From the NCBI RefSeq assembly GCF_038246755.1, contig NZ_CP134706.1:5146001-5210000 (forward strand): a DNA stretch of 64,000 nt, in the 5' to 3' direction. Within the stretch, counting starts at the first letter, position 1; each line of letters begins with the position of its first letter. Under the pieces are notes generated by a model, which made no database searches, was not told the origin of the DNA, and saw only the letters and a program-made list of their open reading frames with translations. Of the stretch, positions 52,302 through 63,386 are shown one piece after another. The DNA comes from Micromonospora sp. FIMYZ51. GTDB taxonomy: Bacteria > Actinomycetota > Actinomycetes > Mycobacteriales > Micromonosporaceae. The position numbers and the translations under genes were made by a program.

Positions 52302-54977
52302 TCAGCCGACGGCTGCGCAGGTGGCCGGGGCGACCTGGTCGGCGTTGCCACAGTGGAACACCTCCACCGCCTCGGCCGTCAGATCGGGCACCCGGGCCAC
52401 CCGCAGCAACGAGATGCGTTTGTCGAGCGGCTCGCCGGAGTCGGGCTGGTAGCGGATCAGCCCGGCCACGCCGGGATGCCCGGTGCTGGTGTTCTGCCGC
52501 AGCACCTCGGCGTGCACCCCGATCGGGTTTATCGAGGTGGGTGCCCACCTGCCGCGCGGGCTGGTGGGCGGGTGCAACCGCGCGGCGAGGCTCTCCACCG
52601 CCCGGACCATCATCATCGCCGCGTCATAGGCGAGGCTTACCCGCTCGCCGACCGGCTGTGGCTGCTCCGGACGGCAGCGCGGCGGGTCGAGCAGGTCGGG
52701 TGCCTGCACCAACGCCAAGAAGCTGGCCCGTCCGTCGTCGCGGCGCTGTTCGGCGTCGCGCAGCGCGGCACAGGTCGCCAGCGCCGCCTTGGAGACGTAG
52801 GTGACCGGGATGTTGCCCGGGGCTGCGGTACGCAGGCTCGGGTTGGCCATGTACCGGTTGACCGAGTCGTCGGTGACCAGGTGTTTCGGCGGGTCACTGC
52901 CGCACGCCCGCAGGGCGCGCAGGAAGCCGTCGAACTCCGACCACCGACCGGCGTAGAAGAGCATGCCGGAGTAGCCGCACTCGGTGGTGAGCCGCATTCC
53001 GGTACGCCACTCGGCCAGCCGGGTGATCCGCTCGCCGAAGCGTTGCCGCAGCCCGGCCACCAGCGTGTTGACGTAGAGGTCGTCGTCGAGCGAGCTGTTC
53101 TCGCCGGTGGTGTAGTAGACGTGCGCCTCGTCGACCTTGAGCACCTGTCGGGCGTACGCCTCGACCATCCGCACCTGGTCGGCGTTGGGCGCGGAGATCT
53201 GGAGGTAGAGCCGGGAGTTGGCGTCCAGCCGGTCGGCGGACAGGGTCGGTGCCAGCACCGGCAGCCCGACCCGGTTGAGTTCACGCAGCGCCTCGGCGGT
53301 CTTGACGCGACTGTCCACCATGCCCACCACGCCGAGCACCGTCGGGTCGGTACGGGCCAGTTCGGCGAGCATGGCCACGGCCTTACCGGCGTGGCGCATC
53401 TGCCGGCCGCCGTTGGCCACCACGATGCGCAGCAGCGCGGCACCGTCGGCGCTCGCCGACTCCTGGAGCAGGGCCTGCTGGGCGACGGCCATGCCCTCCA
53501 GTTCCTCGCGTTCGGAGACGTACGACTCCTCGTCGTCGCGGGTCCGGTTGCCGGTAAGCGTGCCGAAGTAGACCAGGGTGAGGTACGGCTTTCGCCGGTC
53601 GCTGCGCTGCCACACCGCCTCGGCTTCCCGGTTCTGGGCGAAGATCCGCTCCTGGACGGCACGCAGCCGGTCCTGGCCCCGGTCGGTGTTGAACACGTGC
53701 GCGGCACTGTCGCTGTACCCGACGCACTCCCCCTCCACCATCCGCACCGCCACCCGGCCGGTAGGCGACGGGTGGCAGCCCGGCGCCCACCGCGCGTCGG
53801 CCCACAGACCAGCGGCGGCGACCAGGACCAGACACAGTGCCGCCGGCAGGAAGCGCCGCGACCACCAGGGCGGGTCAGGCGCGGCGAAGGCGCGCACCCC
53901 GCCGCGCGGCGGCGGCCCGGCGTCGGCGTCGTCCGGCCGGAACACCACAAGCCAGGCCGCCGCCCGACGCAGCCGGCGCATCTCGGGCAGGGCCTCGGAC
54001 CACTCGTCGCAGGCCTCGTCGGCGTCGCCGAACGCATGCGGTTCGGGCAGTTCCGGCGGGGGGTGCTCGGCCGCCGCGACGACGAGCAACGGGTCGTTGC
54101 GGCCGGTCTCGTTGCGTACGTCGTTGAGCAGCCGGACCAGGACGTGGCCGACGTTGCCGGGAGCGACGTGGTCGAGCAGCAGCACCGGGTACGCGGTGCG
54201 CCGCCAGTCCGCCGGCCGCCAGAATCGGCGCCGGTACGCCTGCCGCAGGTCCTCCAGGAAGGCGTGCAGCAGCAGCTTGTTGACCTGGTCGGGCTGCTCC
54301 CCGTCGCGCCAGCCGGCGGTGAGCCGCTCGGCGAAGCCGAGAAAGGTGACCGACTGCCGGGGGGCGAGATACTGCTGGCGCATGAACCACCGGTACTGCG
54401 GACCGATCAGCGGTACCCGACCGGAGACGGCGACCCGGAAGACCACCCCCGGCACCACTCGACGGGCCAACCAGAGCAGCACCTGCGTGGCCAGGCTGAC
54501 CGCGTCCGAACCGGCCGGGGCCGCCTCGCCCCGGGCCGCGCCCGCCTGCCGGTCACGCAGCCGGCGGACCAGCGTGGCGCGGCCGTCGTCGGCGTCAAGG
54601 TCGAAACTCTGGTGCATCAGCCAGTCGGCCAGCCGGTAGTGCCGGAAGCGCAGCCGGGCCGTGCCGAACGCCTCCAGGGAGAGTTGGCGGTGCAGGTCCC
54701 GCAGCAGCGTCGGTACGTCCGCCCCGGCACCAGCCGCGGCGAGGTCGAGCACCCCGTGCGGTACCCGCCGCCGTGGCCCCTGGCCGAGGAACCGGCGCAG
54801 CAGCGGCATCGGGTCACCCGTTGCGGCCGTCCGGACCAGCCAGATCACCGGCAGCCGGTGGTCACCCCGGCGCGGCCGGCGCAGCAGGCGGGTGAGCAGG
54901 GCGAGCAGCTCCAACCCGCCGGCCGGGATGCGGTCGCGTACCGGTGGAGCGGGCGGCTGGCCGGTCGTACCCCTCAT
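52302..54977 (-). CDS. One-pass receptor: degenerate NTPase, TM helix, LivJ-like binding domain
   Basis: An 891-residue protein. Residues 1–370 are cytoplasmic and look like a STAND/AAA-type module in which the P-loop site is lost (LPVIWLVRTAATGDPM), though a Walker B-like YPVLLLDHVAPGNVGHVLVRLL follows. One membrane helix (about 375–393, RFLPAALCLVLVAAAGLW) leads to a ~500-residue exterior domain of the type 1 periplasmic-binding fold (YFGTLTGN..., VLGVVGMVDSRVKTAEALRELNRVGLPVLAPT, VSLAYDAAMMMVRAV). It should sense an extracellular ligand and signal inward. The ATG at 54977 has a G-rich upstream. The FtsK gene follows after 108 bases. Confidence 0.8.
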   Translation of the reverse strand: MRGTTGQPPAPPVRDRIPAGGLELLALLTRLLRRPRRGDHRLPVIWLVRTAATGDPMPLLRRFLGQGPRRRVPHGVLDLAAAGAGADVPTLLRDLHRQLSLEAFGTARLRFRHYRLADWLMHQSFDLDADDGRATLVRRLRDRQAGAARGEAAPAGSDAVSLATQVLLWLARRVVPGVVFRVAVSGRVPLIGPQYRWFMRQQYLAPRQSVTFLGFAERLTAGWRDGEQPDQVNKLLLHAFLEDLRQAYRRRFWRPADWRRTAYPVLLLDHVAPGNVGHVLVRLLNDVRNETGRNDPLLVVAAAEHPPPELPEPHAFGDADEACDEWSEALPEMRRLRRAAAWLVVFRPDDADAGPPPRGGVRAFAAPDPPWWSRRFLPAALCLVLVAAAGLWADARWAPGCHPSPTGRVAVRMVEGECVGYSDSAAHVFNTDRGQDRLRAVQERIFAQNREAEAVWQRSDRRKPYLTLVYFGTLTGNRTRDDEESYVSEREELEGMAVAQQALLQESASADGAALLRIVVANGGRQMRHAGKAVAMLAELARTDPTVLGVVGMVDSRVKTAEALRELNRVGLPVLAPTLSADRLDANSRLYLQISAPNADQVRMVEAYARQVLKVDEAHVYYTTGENSSLDDDLYVNTLVAGLRQRFGERITRLAEWRTGMRLTTECGYSGMLFYAGRWSEFDGFLRALRACGSDPPKHLVTDDSVNRYMANPSLRTAAPGNIPVTYVSKAALATCAALRDAEQRRDDGRASFLALVQAPDLLDPPRCRPEQPQPVGERVSLAYDAAMMMVRAVESLAARLHPPTSPRGRWAPTSINPIGVHAEVLRQNTSTGHPGVAGLIRYQPDSGEPLDKRISLLRVARVPDLTAEAVEVFHCGNADQVAPATCAAVG

Positions 54978-55151
54978 CCCCACCCCCACACGATCACGGA
55001 CAGCGCACGATGGTCTGCCCAGTGTGTCGAATGGCGACAACAATCGGTAGACCAGCGCTCGCGGACCGTGCTCGCGCTCGCTCGGATGGCGGGTGGGCTC
55101 GCGGTCGCGGGCGGCGGGGGCGGATCGGAACCCGGCCCGCCGCCCGGTCGA

Positions 55152-55952
55152 TCAGCCGGTGACCGCGTTGAGCGCCGGCAGGTAGCCGTACCGGTAGCCG
55201 TCGGCGTTCGGGTGGTACGCCTCGATGACGCCGGTGACGTCCCGGATCCACGGCTGTGCGCCGCAGACGCCGTGGCCGGCGAAGGTGGGTCGGGTGTCGG
55301 CAAAGGTGGCGCCGGCCGCGGCGGCCCGGTCGGCGGTCACGGCGGCGAGGACGTCGGCGGCCTCGTTGAGCATGATCCGCTTGGTGCTGCTCATCGCCAG
55401 CAGGCCGCAGCTGCCGGTCTCGAACAGTCGCGGGTAGCCGAGCACGATCAACCGGGCGTGTGGCGCGCGTTCTCGGATCGCGGCGTAGGTGCGGTCCAGC
55501 CGGGCCGGCAGGGTGCCGGTCGCGAACGCCTTCGCCGCGTTCACCGCGCTGGTGCAGGCGGACGTGCTGCCGAAGCGGCAGCTGGTCATCACGTCGGCGA
55601 ATCCGGCGTCGTTGCCGCCGATGGTGATGGTGACCATGGTGGTGCTGGTGCTCAACGAGCTGAGCTGGTTGTTGAGCACGTCGGCGGTGACCGCGCCACC
55701 GCAGGCGGGAAAGCGGAAGCTGGCCACGTTGTTGGCGGCGGCCCACAGTGGGGCGTACGACTTCTGGCTGCGCAGGCATGTGGAGAGGTCGTACGGTCCG
55801 GCACCGACGCCGGAGGAGTACGAGTCGCCGAGGGCGACGTAGTGGATGGGGGCGGCGGCCTGGGCGGTGCCGGGCAGGGCGAGCGCGCCGACGGTGGCGG
55901 CGCAGAAGGCGACCAGCGCGGCCAGGGCGCGGGCCAGCGGACGGTGTGGCAT
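55152..55952 (-). CDS. Secreted SGNH/GDSL hydrolase (esterase/lipase)
   Basis: A 266-residue exported enzyme. A signal peptide (LARALAALVAFCAATVGALALPGTAQAA) precedes block I GDSYSSG with the catalytic Ser, block III GGND with the oxyanion Asn, and the C-terminal block V with the His (VIEAYHPNADGY). Six cysteines suggest disulfides, as in the Streptomyces scabies esterase/SCO lipase group. Probable activity is ester hydrolysis of lipids or polymers outside the cell. GGAGG lies six bases before the ATG. It stands alone, upstream of and on the same strand as the receptor cassette. Confidence 0.9.
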   Translation of the reverse strand: MPHRPLARALAALVAFCAATVGALALPGTAQAAAPIHYVALGDSYSSGVGAGPYDLSTCLRSQKSYAPLWAAANNVASFRFPACGGAVTADVLNNQLSSLSTSTTMVTITIGGNDAGFADVMTSCRFGSTSACTSAVNAAKAFATGTLPARLDRTYAAIRERAPHARLIVLGYPRLFETGSCGLLAMSSTKRIMLNEAADVLAAVTADRAAAAGATFADTRPTFAGHGVCGAQPWIRDVTGVIEAYHPNADGYRYGYLPALNAVTG

Positions 55953-56087
55953 GGCGGACCTCCACAGAGGGTGGTGGTGGAGCCCGATGACCGCGCGCGT
56001 GGCCAGGGAACGGGTAGTTACTGATCGGTAATCCTAGCGAAACATTCCCATCGATGGAACCGTTCGCCGCCGCCCACCGGCAGCTGT

Positions 56088-56166
56088 TAGCAGGGGCCCC
56101 TTCTTAACAGTCCTGTTAAGAAGGGGCCCCTGCTATGCACGAGGCGTTAAAAGGGGGCCCTTCCTT
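56088..56166. repeat. GGGGCCC palindromic repeat, compound
   Basis: A perfect 23-base inverted repeat (56088–56110 and 56113–56135, core GCAGGGGCCCCTTCTTAACA) has only two bases at its centre, followed by a third unit GTTAAAAGGGGGCCCTTCCTT at 56146–56166 whose end overlaps the gltD stop codon by two bases. The same family is at 2079–2172. It may terminate gltBD transcription as well as being a dispersed element. The remaining bases of the 212-base gap hold only the upstream region of the SGNH gene. Confidence 0.82.
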
Positions 56167-57664
56167 ACACCGCGAGCGGGTGGGTGGCGGGGTGGACGGG
56201 GGCGGGCAGGGAGTTGGTGCCACCGAGGTACGCGTGGATCGCGGCAGCGGCGGCCCGGCCCTCGGCGATCGCCCAGACGATAAGCGAGGCGCCCCGGTGC
56301 ATGTCCCCGGCGACGAAGACGCCGTCGGCGTCGGTCTGCCAGTCGGCCCGGGAGTCGATCGCGCCCCGGGCGTTGCGGGTCAGGCCGAACTGGGTCAGCA
56401 GCGGCTGTTCCTCGGTGCCCTCGAAACCGATCGCCAGCAGCACCAGGTCGGCGGGGAGTTCCCGCTCGGTGCCCGGCACCGGGGTGACGATGCGCCGGCC
56501 GTCCCGCTTCTCGACGGTCACCTCGGCGATGCGTACCGCCCGGACCGCGCCGCTGCCGTCGTCGACGAACTCCTGCACCGCCACGGCGAAGACCCGCTCG
56601 CCGCCCTCCTCGTGCGCGGCGTACTCGCGCAGGATCCACGGCCAGGTCGGCCACGGGTCACGGGCCTCGTCGCGCTGCCTCGGCGGCTGCGGGTACAGGT
56701 CCAGCTGATGTACGCCGGCCGCGCCCTGCCGGTGCGCCACGCCGAGGCAGTCGGCCGCGGTGTCGCCGCCACCGATGATGACCACGTGCTTGCCGGCCGC
56801 GTCGATAGGCGTACCGTCGGGCAGGGTGGCCAGGGCGGGCCGATCCTCGCCGGCCGCCGCGACCACCCGGTTGGCCGCCACCAGGTGCGCCATCGCCTGG
56901 TGCACGCCGCGCAGCTGCCGGCCGGGGGTGTCGGTGTCCCGGCCCTGCAACGCGCCGCAGGCCAGCAGCACCGCGTCGTGCCCGGCGCGCAACTGCTCGG
57001 CGGTGACGTCGACGCCGATGTGCACGCCGGTGCGGAACTGCACGCCCTCGGCCGCCAGCTGGGCCACCCGGGCGTCGATGTGCCGCTTCTCCAGCTTGAA
57101 GTCGGGGATGCCGTAGCGCAGCAGGCCGCCGATGGCGTCGTCGCGCTCGTACACCGTCACGGCGTGGCCGGCGCGGGCCAGCTGCTGGGCGGCGGCGAGC
57201 CCGGCCGGGCCGGAGCCGACCACGGCGACCGAGCGCCCGGTGGGCACCGCTGCCGGACGCGGCGTCAGGCCCCGGGCCGCGGCCGCGTCGGCGATCTCCA
57301 CCTCGACCTGCTTGATGGTCACCGGGTCGCCCCCGGCGATGCCGAGTACGCAGGCCGCCTCGCAGGGCGCCGGGCAGAGCCGCCCGGTGAACTCGGGGAA
57401 GTTGTTTGTGGCGTGCAGCGACTCCACCGCCGCGTCCCAGTTGCCGGTGCGGACCAGGTCGTTCCAGTCCGGTATGCGGTTGCCCAGCGGGCAGCCGTCG
57501 TGGCAGAACGGGATGCCGCAGTCCATGCAGCGGGTGGCCTGCTCGCGGATCAGTTCCTCACCGGCGGGCGGGTAGACCTCCCGCCAGTCGCTGATGCGCA
57601 CCGGCACCGGCCGGCGGGCCGGCAGCTGCCGGCCGTAGCGCAGGAAACCGTTCGGGTCAGGCAC
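56165..57664 (-). CDS. gltD: Glutamate synthase (NADPH) small subunit
   Basis: Flavin subunit that supplies electrons from NADPH to GltB, 499 residues. The N-terminal domain has the two cysteine clusters for 4Fe-4S centres ([17 protein letters not shown] and [12 protein letters not shown]), then an FAD-binding Rossmann fold ([17 protein letters not shown]) and the NADPH-binding fold ([15 protein letters not shown]), ending with [23 protein letters not shown]. The GTG start overlaps the gltB end by eight bases, with GGAGG six bases upstream. It is the second gene of gltBD and ends against a palindromic repeat. Confidence 0.96.
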   Translation of the reverse strand: MPDPNGFLRYGRQLPARRPVPVRISDWREVYPPAGEELIREQATRCMDCGIPFCHDGCPLGNRIPDWNDLVRTGNWDAAVESLHATNNFPEFTGRLCPAPCEAACVLGIAGGDPVTIKQVEVEIADAAAARGLTPRPAAVPTGRSVAVVGSGPAGLAAAQQLARAGHAVTVYERDDAIGGLLRYGIPDFKLEKRHIDARVAQLAAEGVQFRTGVHIGVDVTAEQLRAGHDAVLLACGALQGRDTDTPGRQLRGVHQAMAHLVAANRVVAAAGEDRPALATLPDGTPIDAAGKHVVIIGGGDTAADCLGVAHRQGAAGVHQLDLYPQPPRQRDEARDPWPTWPWILREYAAHEEGGERVFAVAVQEFVDDGSGAVRAVRIAEVTVEKRDGRRIVTPVPGTERELPADLVLLAIGFEGTEEQPLLTQFGLTRNARGAIDSRADWQTDADGVFVAGDMHRGASLIVWAIAEGRAAAAAIHAYLGGTNSLPAPVHPATHPLAV

Positions 57665-60600
57665 GAGCCACCTCCTGGGCGAGGGCCCGCGGGGCGGGCG
57701 GAACCGGCGCGGACGTGTCGGCGGGCGCGGGCCGCGCCGCCGGGGCGGCCGGTGCCGCCAGTGCGCTCATCACCGCGTCGTCGACGTCCTGGCCGGCAGC
57801 TTCGGCGGCCTGCATGATCTCCATCACCCGGCGGTAGTCCCGGGGTACCACGGCGGTGAACTCCTCCACCGCCTCGGGCCAGCGCTTGAGCAGCGCCTCG
57901 GCGACCGCCGAGTCGGTCTCCGCGAAGTGCCGCTGCACCAGTTCGTGCAGGCGGGCCCGCTCCGCCTCGCTCGGCGCGGAGAGGTCGACCAGCTCGGTGT
58001 TGACCAGCCGCCGGTTGAGGTTCCAGACGAAGGCGGTGCCGCCGGACATGCCGGCGGCGAAGTTGCGCCCGGTCGGGCCGAGCACCACCACCGTGCCGCC
58101 GGTCATGTATTCGCAACCGTGGTCGCCGACGCCCTCGACGACGGCCACCGCGCCGGAGTTGCGTACCGCGAACCGCTCCCCCACCCGGCCGCGCAGGAAG
58201 ACCTCGCCGGCGGTGGCGCCGTACAGGATGGTGTTGCCGGCGATGATCTGGTCCTCGGCCCGGCGGCCGGGGGCGGCTTCGGTGGCCACGAAGGGCGCCG
58301 CCGCGTCCGGCCGGACCACCAGCCGCCCGCCGGAGAGCCCTTTGCCGACGTAGTCGTTGGCGTCGCCGTGCAGGCGCAGGGTGACCCCGCGTGGCAGGAA
58401 CGCGCCGAAGGACTGCCCGGCGGTGCCGCGCAGGGTGAACTCGATGGTGTCGGCGGGCAGTCCGGCGCCGCCGTGCCGGCGGGTCACCGCGCCGCCGAGC
58501 ATGGCGCCCACGCTGCGGTGCTCGTTGCGGATCACCACCTCGGCCCGCACCGGCGGAATCCGCTGCTCGCCGTCGGCCGCTTCGGTGCCGCGCAGGGCCG
58601 GCTCGGCCAACGCGATCAGCTCGTTGTCCAGGGCCAGTTCCAGGCCGTGGTCCTGGGCCCGGACACCTCGGCGGGCTGCGCCCTCGGGCAGCTCGGGCAG
58701 GTGCAGCACCCGGTGCAGGTCGAGCCCGCCGGCCTTCCAGTGCTCGATCGCCGGTGCCACGTCGAGCAGCTCGGTGCGGCCGATCGCCTCGTCGATGCTG
58801 CGCAGGCCCAGCTCGGCCAGGTAGCCGCGGATCTCCTCGGCGAGGAAGAGGAAGAAGTTCTCCACGAACTCCGGCTTGCCGGTGAACCGCTCGCGCAGCA
58901 CCGGGTTCTGGGTGGCGATGCCGACCGGGCAGGTGTCCAGGTGGCAGACGCGCATCATCACGCAGCCGGAGACGATCAGCGGGGCGGTGGCGAAGCCGAA
59001 CTCCTCGGCACCGAGCAGCGCCGCGACGATCACGTCCCGGCCGGTCTTGAGCTGGCCGTCGACCTGCACGGTGACCCGGTCGCGCAGCTTGTTCAGCAGC
59101 AGCGTCTGCTGCGCCTCGGCCAGCCCCAGCTCCCACGGGGTGCCGGCGTGCTTGAGCGAGTTCAGCGGGGAGGCGCCGGTGCCGCCGTCGTGGCCGGAGA
59201 TCAGGATGACGTCGGCCTTGAGCTTGGCCACCCCGGCGGCGACGGTGCCGACACCGACCTCGCTGACCAGCTTGACGTGCACCCGGGCGGCCGGGTTGAC
59301 GCACTTGAGGTCGTGCACCAGCTGGGCGAGGTCCTCGATCGAGTAGATGTCGTGGTGCGGCGGCGGGGAGATCAGGCCGACCCCGGGGGTGGCGTGCCGG
59401 GTCCGGGCGATCCACGGCCAAACCTTGTTGCCGGGCAGCTGCCCGCCCTCGCCGGGCTTGGCCCCCTGGGCCATCTTGATCTGAAGGTCGTCGGCGTTGA
59501 CCAGGTATTCGCTGGTCACCCCGAAGCGACCGCTGGCGATCTGCTTGACCGCCGAGCGGCGCGCCGGGTCGTGCAGGCGCTCGACGTCCTCACCGCCCTC
59601 GCCGGTGTTGGACTTGCCGCCGAGGCGGTTCATCGCGATGGCGAGGGTCTCGTGCGACTCCGCCGAGATCGACCCGTACGACATGGCGCCGGTGGCGAAC
59701 CGCTTGACGATCTCGCTGGCCGGCTCGACCTCCTCGATCGGCACCGCCGGCCGGACGCCGGTACGCAGCCGGAACAGCCCGCGCAGTGAGCCGGCCCGGG
59801 CGGCCAGTTCGTCGACCTTCGCGGTGTAGGAGCGGAACACGTCGTACTGGCGGCTGCGGGTGGCGTGCTGGAGCAGGAAGACCGTCTCCGGGTTGAACAG
59901 GTGCAGCTCGCCCTCGCGGCGCCACTGGTACTCGCCGCCGACGGGCAGCCGGTCCACGGCGTCGGCGCCCGGTGCCGGCCAGGCCAGCGCGTGCCGGGCG
60001 GCCACCTCGGCGTGGATGCCGTCGAGGCCGACCCCGCTGATCGTGCTCGGCGTGCCCCGGAAGTACCGCTCGACCAGGCGGGTGTGCAGCCCGACCGCCT
60101 CGAAGACCTGCGCGCCGCAGTACGACGACACGGTCGAGATGCCCATCTTGGACATGATCTTGAGGACGCCCTTGCCGAGCGCCTTGACGTAGTTGCGGAT
60201 CGCGGCCCGTGGCTCGACACCGGTCAGCGCGCCGGTGGAGATCATGTCCTCCACCGACTCGAAGGCCAGGTACGGGTTGACCGCCGCCGCGCCGTAGCCG
60301 ATCAGCACCGCCGCGTGGTGCACCTCGCGGCAGTCGCCGGACTCGACGATCAACGCGACCTGGGTGCGGGTCTGCTCGCGGACCAGGTGCTGGTGCACCG
60401 CCGCGGTGAGCAGCAGCGACGGGATCGGCGCCAGGTCGGCGTTGGAGTCGCGGTCGGAGAGCACCAGGATCCGTACGCCGTCCTCGATCGCCTCGGAGAC
60501 GTGCCGGCAGATCTCGGTGAGCCGGGCCTTGATCCCGGCGCCGCCCTCGCGGACCCGGTACAGCCCGGAGACCCGGACCGCCTTGAAACCGGGCAGGTCG

Positions 60601-62402
60601 CCGTCCTCGTCGATGTCGAGGAGCTTGGCCAGCTCGTCGTTGTCGATCACCGGGTAGGGCAGCACGATCTGCCGGCAGCTCGCCGGACCGGGATCGAGCA
60701 GGTTGCCCTCCGGGCCGATGGTCGTGGCCAGGCTGGTCACCAACTCCTCGCGGATGGCGTCCAGCGGCGGATTGGTGACCTGGGCGAAGAGCTGGTGGAA
60801 GTAGTCGTAGAGCAGGCGCGGCCGGGTGGAGAGCGGGGCGATCGGGGTGTCGGTGCCCATCGAGCCGATCGGCTCCACGCCGGTGCGGGCCATCGGGGCG
60901 AGCAGGATCTTCAGCTCTTCCTCGGTGTAACCGAAGGTCTGCTGCCGGCGGCGGACCGAGTCGTGGGTGTAGACCACGTGCTCGCGCGGCGGCAGGTCGT
61001 CCAGCTCGATCAGGCCGGCGTGCAGCCAGTCGGCGTACGGCTCGGCGGCGGCCAGCTCGGTCTTGATCTCGTCGTCGTGCACGATCCGGCCGGTGGTGGT
61101 GTCGACCAGGAACATCTTGCCGGGCTGGAGCCGGCCCTTGGCGACCACGGTGGCCGGGTCGAGGTCGAGCACGCCCGCCTCGCTGCCCAGCACGACGAGG
61201 CCGTCGGCGGTCTGCCACCAGCGGCCCGGCCGCAGGCCGTTGCGGTCGAGCACCGCGCCGACGATCTCGCCGTCGGTGAACGCGACCGAGGCCGGCCCGT
61301 CCCACGGTTCCATCAGGCTGGCGTGGAACCGGTAGAAGGCGCGCTTGTCCGCGCGCATGTCGGGGTCGTTCTCCCAGGCTTCCGGGATCATCATCAGCAC
61401 CGCGTGCGGCAGGCTGCGCCCGGCCAGGTGCAGCAGCTCCAGGACCTCGTCGAAGTTGGCCGAGTCGGAGGCGGCCGGGGTGCAGACCGGGAAGACCCGG
61501 CGGATGTTGCCGGGCAGCTGCGGCGTACGCAGCAGCGCCTCGCGGGCCTGCATCCAGTTCCGGTTGCCGCGGATGGTGTTGATCTCACCGTTGTGCGCGA
61601 TGAAGCGGTACGGGTGCGCCAGCGGCCAGGACGGAAAGGTGTTCGTGGAGAACCGGGAGTGCACCAGGGCGATGGCGCTGACCACCCGCTCGTCGGTCAG
61701 GTCCGGGTAGAACGCGGGCAGCTGGTCCGGGGTGAGCATGCCCTTGTAGACCATCGTGCGACCGGAGAGCGACGGAAAGTACGCCGGCACGCCGCGCTCG
61801 GCGGACTCCCGTTCGGCCTGCTTGCGTACGCAGAACGCGACCCGCTCCAGCTCGATGCCGCTCAGCGGGGAGCCGGCCGGGCCGGCGGGGGTGTCGGTGA
61901 GCCGCTGCGCGGCGAGGAAGAGCTGCCGGACCCGGGGCATCGCCGCCAGGGCGGTCTCGCCGAGGTCCGAGGGGTCGACCGGTACGTCCCGCCAGCCGAG
62001 CAGCTCGGCGCCCTCGACCAGGGCGTACTTCTCGACCACCTGCCGGGCGCGGGCCTCGGCGGCGTCGTCGTCGGGAAGGAAGACCAGGCCGGTGGCGTAC
62101 TCGCCGGCCGGGGGCAGCGGGAACTGCACCACGGCGCGCAGAAACGCGTCCGGTACCTGGATCATGATGCCCGCGCCGTCACCGGTGTTCGGTTCGGCAC
62201 CCCGGGCACCCCGGTGGTCCAGCCGACACAGCGCGCCGAGGCCGTTGGCGACCACCGTGTGAGAGCGTCGACCGTGCAGGTCCGCCACGAAGGCCACGCC
62301 ACACGCATCGTGCTCGTGGGCGCCGTCATAGAGACCGGCCGGGGATGTCACCTGGCCGGTTCCCGGCGCCGGATGGGGGCGGTGTGGGTACGCAAAGGCC
62401 AC
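57657..62402 (-). CDS. gltB: Glutamate synthase (NADPH) large subunit
   Basis: Makes two glutamates from glutamine and 2-oxoglutarate in ammonium assimilation. About 1581 residues: a short propeptide, the N-terminal nucleophile glutaminase domain (catalytic Cys34 in [12 protein letters not shown]), a central domain, the FMN/2-oxoglutarate synthase domain ([26 protein letters not shown]), the 3Fe-4S cysteines in [17 protein letters not shown], and the C-terminal GXGXG helix domain ([21 protein letters not shown]). I chose the GTG at 62402, with AGGAGG upstream. A GTG six codons earlier has no site. TAGACT about 60–70 bases further upstream is a possible -10 box. Confidence 0.96.
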   Translation of the reverse strand: MAFAYPHRPHPAPGTGQVTSPAGLYDGAHEHDACGVAFVADLHGRRSHTVVANGLGALCRLDHRGARGAEPNTGDGAGIMIQVPDAFLRAVVQFPLPPAGEYATGLVFLPDDDAAEARARQVVEKYALVEGAELLGWRDVPVDPSDLGETALAAMPRVRQLFLAAQRLTDTPAGPAGSPLSGIELERVAFCVRKQAERESAERGVPAYFPSLSGRTMVYKGMLTPDQLPAFYPDLTDERVVSAIALVHSRFSTNTFPSWPLAHPYRFIAHNGEINTIRGNRNWMQAREALLRTPQLPGNIRRVFPVCTPAASDSANFDEVLELLHLAGRSLPHAVLMMIPEAWENDPDMRADKRAFYRFHASLMEPWDGPASVAFTDGEIVGAVLDRNGLRPGRWWQTADGLVVLGSEAGVLDLDPATVVAKGRLQPGKMFLVDTTTGRIVHDDEIKTELAAAEPYADWLHAGLIELDDLPPREHVVYTHDSVRRRQQTFGYTEEELKILLAPMARTGVEPIGSMGTDTPIAPLSTRPRLLYDYFHQLFAQVTNPPLDAIREELVTSLATTIGPEGNLLDPGPASCRQIVLPYPVIDNDELAKLLDIDEDGDLPGFKAVRVSGLYRVREGGAGIKARLTEICRHVSEAIEDGVRILVLSDRDSNADLAPIPSLLLTAAVHQHLVREQTRTQVALIVESGDCREVHHAAVLIGYGAAAVNPYLAFESVEDMISTGALTGVEPRAAIRNYVKALGKGVLKIMSKMGISTVSSYCGAQVFEAVGLHTRLVERYFRGTPSTISGVGLDGIHAEVAARHALAWPAPGADAVDRLPVGGEYQWRREGELHLFNPETVFLLQHATRSRQYDVFRSYTAKVDELAARAGSLRGLFRLRTGVRPAVPIEEVEPASEIVKRFATGAMSYGSISAESHETLAIAMNRLGGKSNTGEGGEDVERLHDPARRSAVKQIASGRFGVTSEYLVNADDLQIKMAQGAKPGEGGQLPGNKVWPWIARTRHATPGVGLISPPPHHDIYSIEDLAQLVHDLKCVNPAARVHVKLVSEVGVGTVAAGVAKLKADVILISGHDGGTGASPLNSLKHAGTPWELGLAEAQQTLLLNKLRDRVTVQVDGQLKTGRDVIVAALLGAEEFGFATAPLIVSGCVMMRVCHLDTCPVGIATQNPVLRERFTGKPEFVENFFLFLAEEIRGYLAELGLRSIDEAIGRTELLDVAPAIEHWKAGGLDLHRVLHLPELPEGAARRGVRAQDHGLELALDNELIALAEPALRGTEAADGEQRIPPVRAEVVIRNEHRSVGAMLGGAVTRRHGGAGLPADTIEFTLRGTAGQSFGAFLPRGVTLRLHGDANDYVGKGLSGGRLVVRPDAAAPFVATEAAPGRRAEDQIIAGNTILYGATAGEVFLRGRVGERFAVRNSGAVAVVEGVGDHGCEYMTGGTVVVLGPTGRNFAAGMSGGTAFVWNLNRRLVNTELVDLSAPSEAERARLHELVQRHFAETDSAVAEALLKRWPEAVEEFTAVVPRDYRRVMEIMQAAEAAGQDVDDAVMSALAAPAAPAARPAPADTSAPVPPAPRALAQEVARA

Positions 62403-62549
62403 CGGGCCTCCTGTCGTCACTCAGGTTGGATCACGGTCGGGACGACGTCGGCCCTTACTCGGTCTATTGAGTCTACGTTAGGGCGCGGTACGCAAGGCCA
62501 GTGCAGATTGATCACACCGTCCAGAGTCTGGGACCGGTAGTCTCGCGCG

Positions 62550-63376
62550 GTGGATAGCATGCACGCCGGCCTGCTCGACCGGTTGGAACGCTTCTACGAC
62601 GGACTGCCCCGGGAAGCGGCCCGTGCGGAAGATCACGGCGGTTTGGTGCTCTTCATCCGGAACGGCCCCGGATGGCCGTTCTACGCCCGTCCCCGGCGGG
62701 GCGCGTCCCGACCGCCCACCCTCGCCGACCTGTCGGCGGTACGGGCCCGCCAGCGGGCCCTCGGCCTGCCCGAGGCCCTCGAATGGGTGCATGAGAGCAC
62801 ACCCGGTCTGCTCGCCGTGGCCCGCTCGGCGGGCCTGTCGGTGCACCAGGCACCGCTCATGGTGCTCGACCCGGCCGGGCTGCCCGATCCGGCCACCTGT
62901 GCCGGCGTACCGACCCGGGTGCTGAGCCCGACCGACCCCGATCTGTCGGCGGCGGTGGCGGCCCGCCGCGCGGTCGCCGCGGTCGGCTTCTCGGTGCCCG
63001 GCACCGGCCGGGGCCGGCCGGCCCCACCGAGCGGGACGCCGCGCTCGCCGAACTGGACGTGGCGGCGCTGGCCGAGGAGCGGGCCGGTATCGTCGCCGGA
63101 CGACGGCTGTCCGCGCTGGTCAGAACGGCCGAGGAGGGGGTGCTGGCGGGCGCCATGGCGATGCGCCTCGACGACGCCGCCGAGATCGCCGGGGTGGCCA
63201 CCCTGCCGGCCGCCCGCCGTCGCGGCCTGGCCACCGCCGTCACGGCCGCCCTGGCCCGGGCCCTGCTGGCCGCCGGCGTCGACCTGGTCTTCCTCGCCGC
63301 CGGTGACGAGGAGATCGCCCGGGTCTACCTACGGGTCGGCTTCCGGCGGGTGGCGACCGCCTGCACCGCCAACTGA
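62550..63376 (+). pseudogene. GNAT-family acetyltransferase with apparent frameshift
   Basis: Two frames encode one two-part GNAT protein. The first (from GTG 62550) gives LLDRLERFYDGLPREAARAE, LVLFIRNGPGWPFYARP and ALEWVHESTPGLLAVARSAGL. The second (from about 63025) gives RDAALAELDVAALAEERAG, EIAGVATLPAARRRGLATAV and VFLAAGDEEIARVYLRVGFRRV, including the acetyl-CoA-binding R-R-x-G-L-A loop. The shift falls in a CCGGCCGGGGCCGGCCGGCC stretch near 63005–63025, where sequencing errors are common. TAGTCT is six bases before the GTG, compatible with leaderless expression. If the indel is an error, the gene is intact at about 275 residues. Confidence 0.78.
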
Positions 63377-63386
63377 CCCGCTCCGG

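Noticed and set aside
49287..56024. Very long plus-strand open frame opposite the receptor–FtsK cassette
   Set aside because: It is antisense to four well-supported genes and reads as low-complexity Arg/Gly/Pro/Val. A GC-bias shadow, like those opposite polA, gltB, uvrB and pyk.
62403..62549. GlnR box upstream of gltB
   Set aside because: I could not find a paired GTnAC-like site with correct spacing in the 147-base gap.
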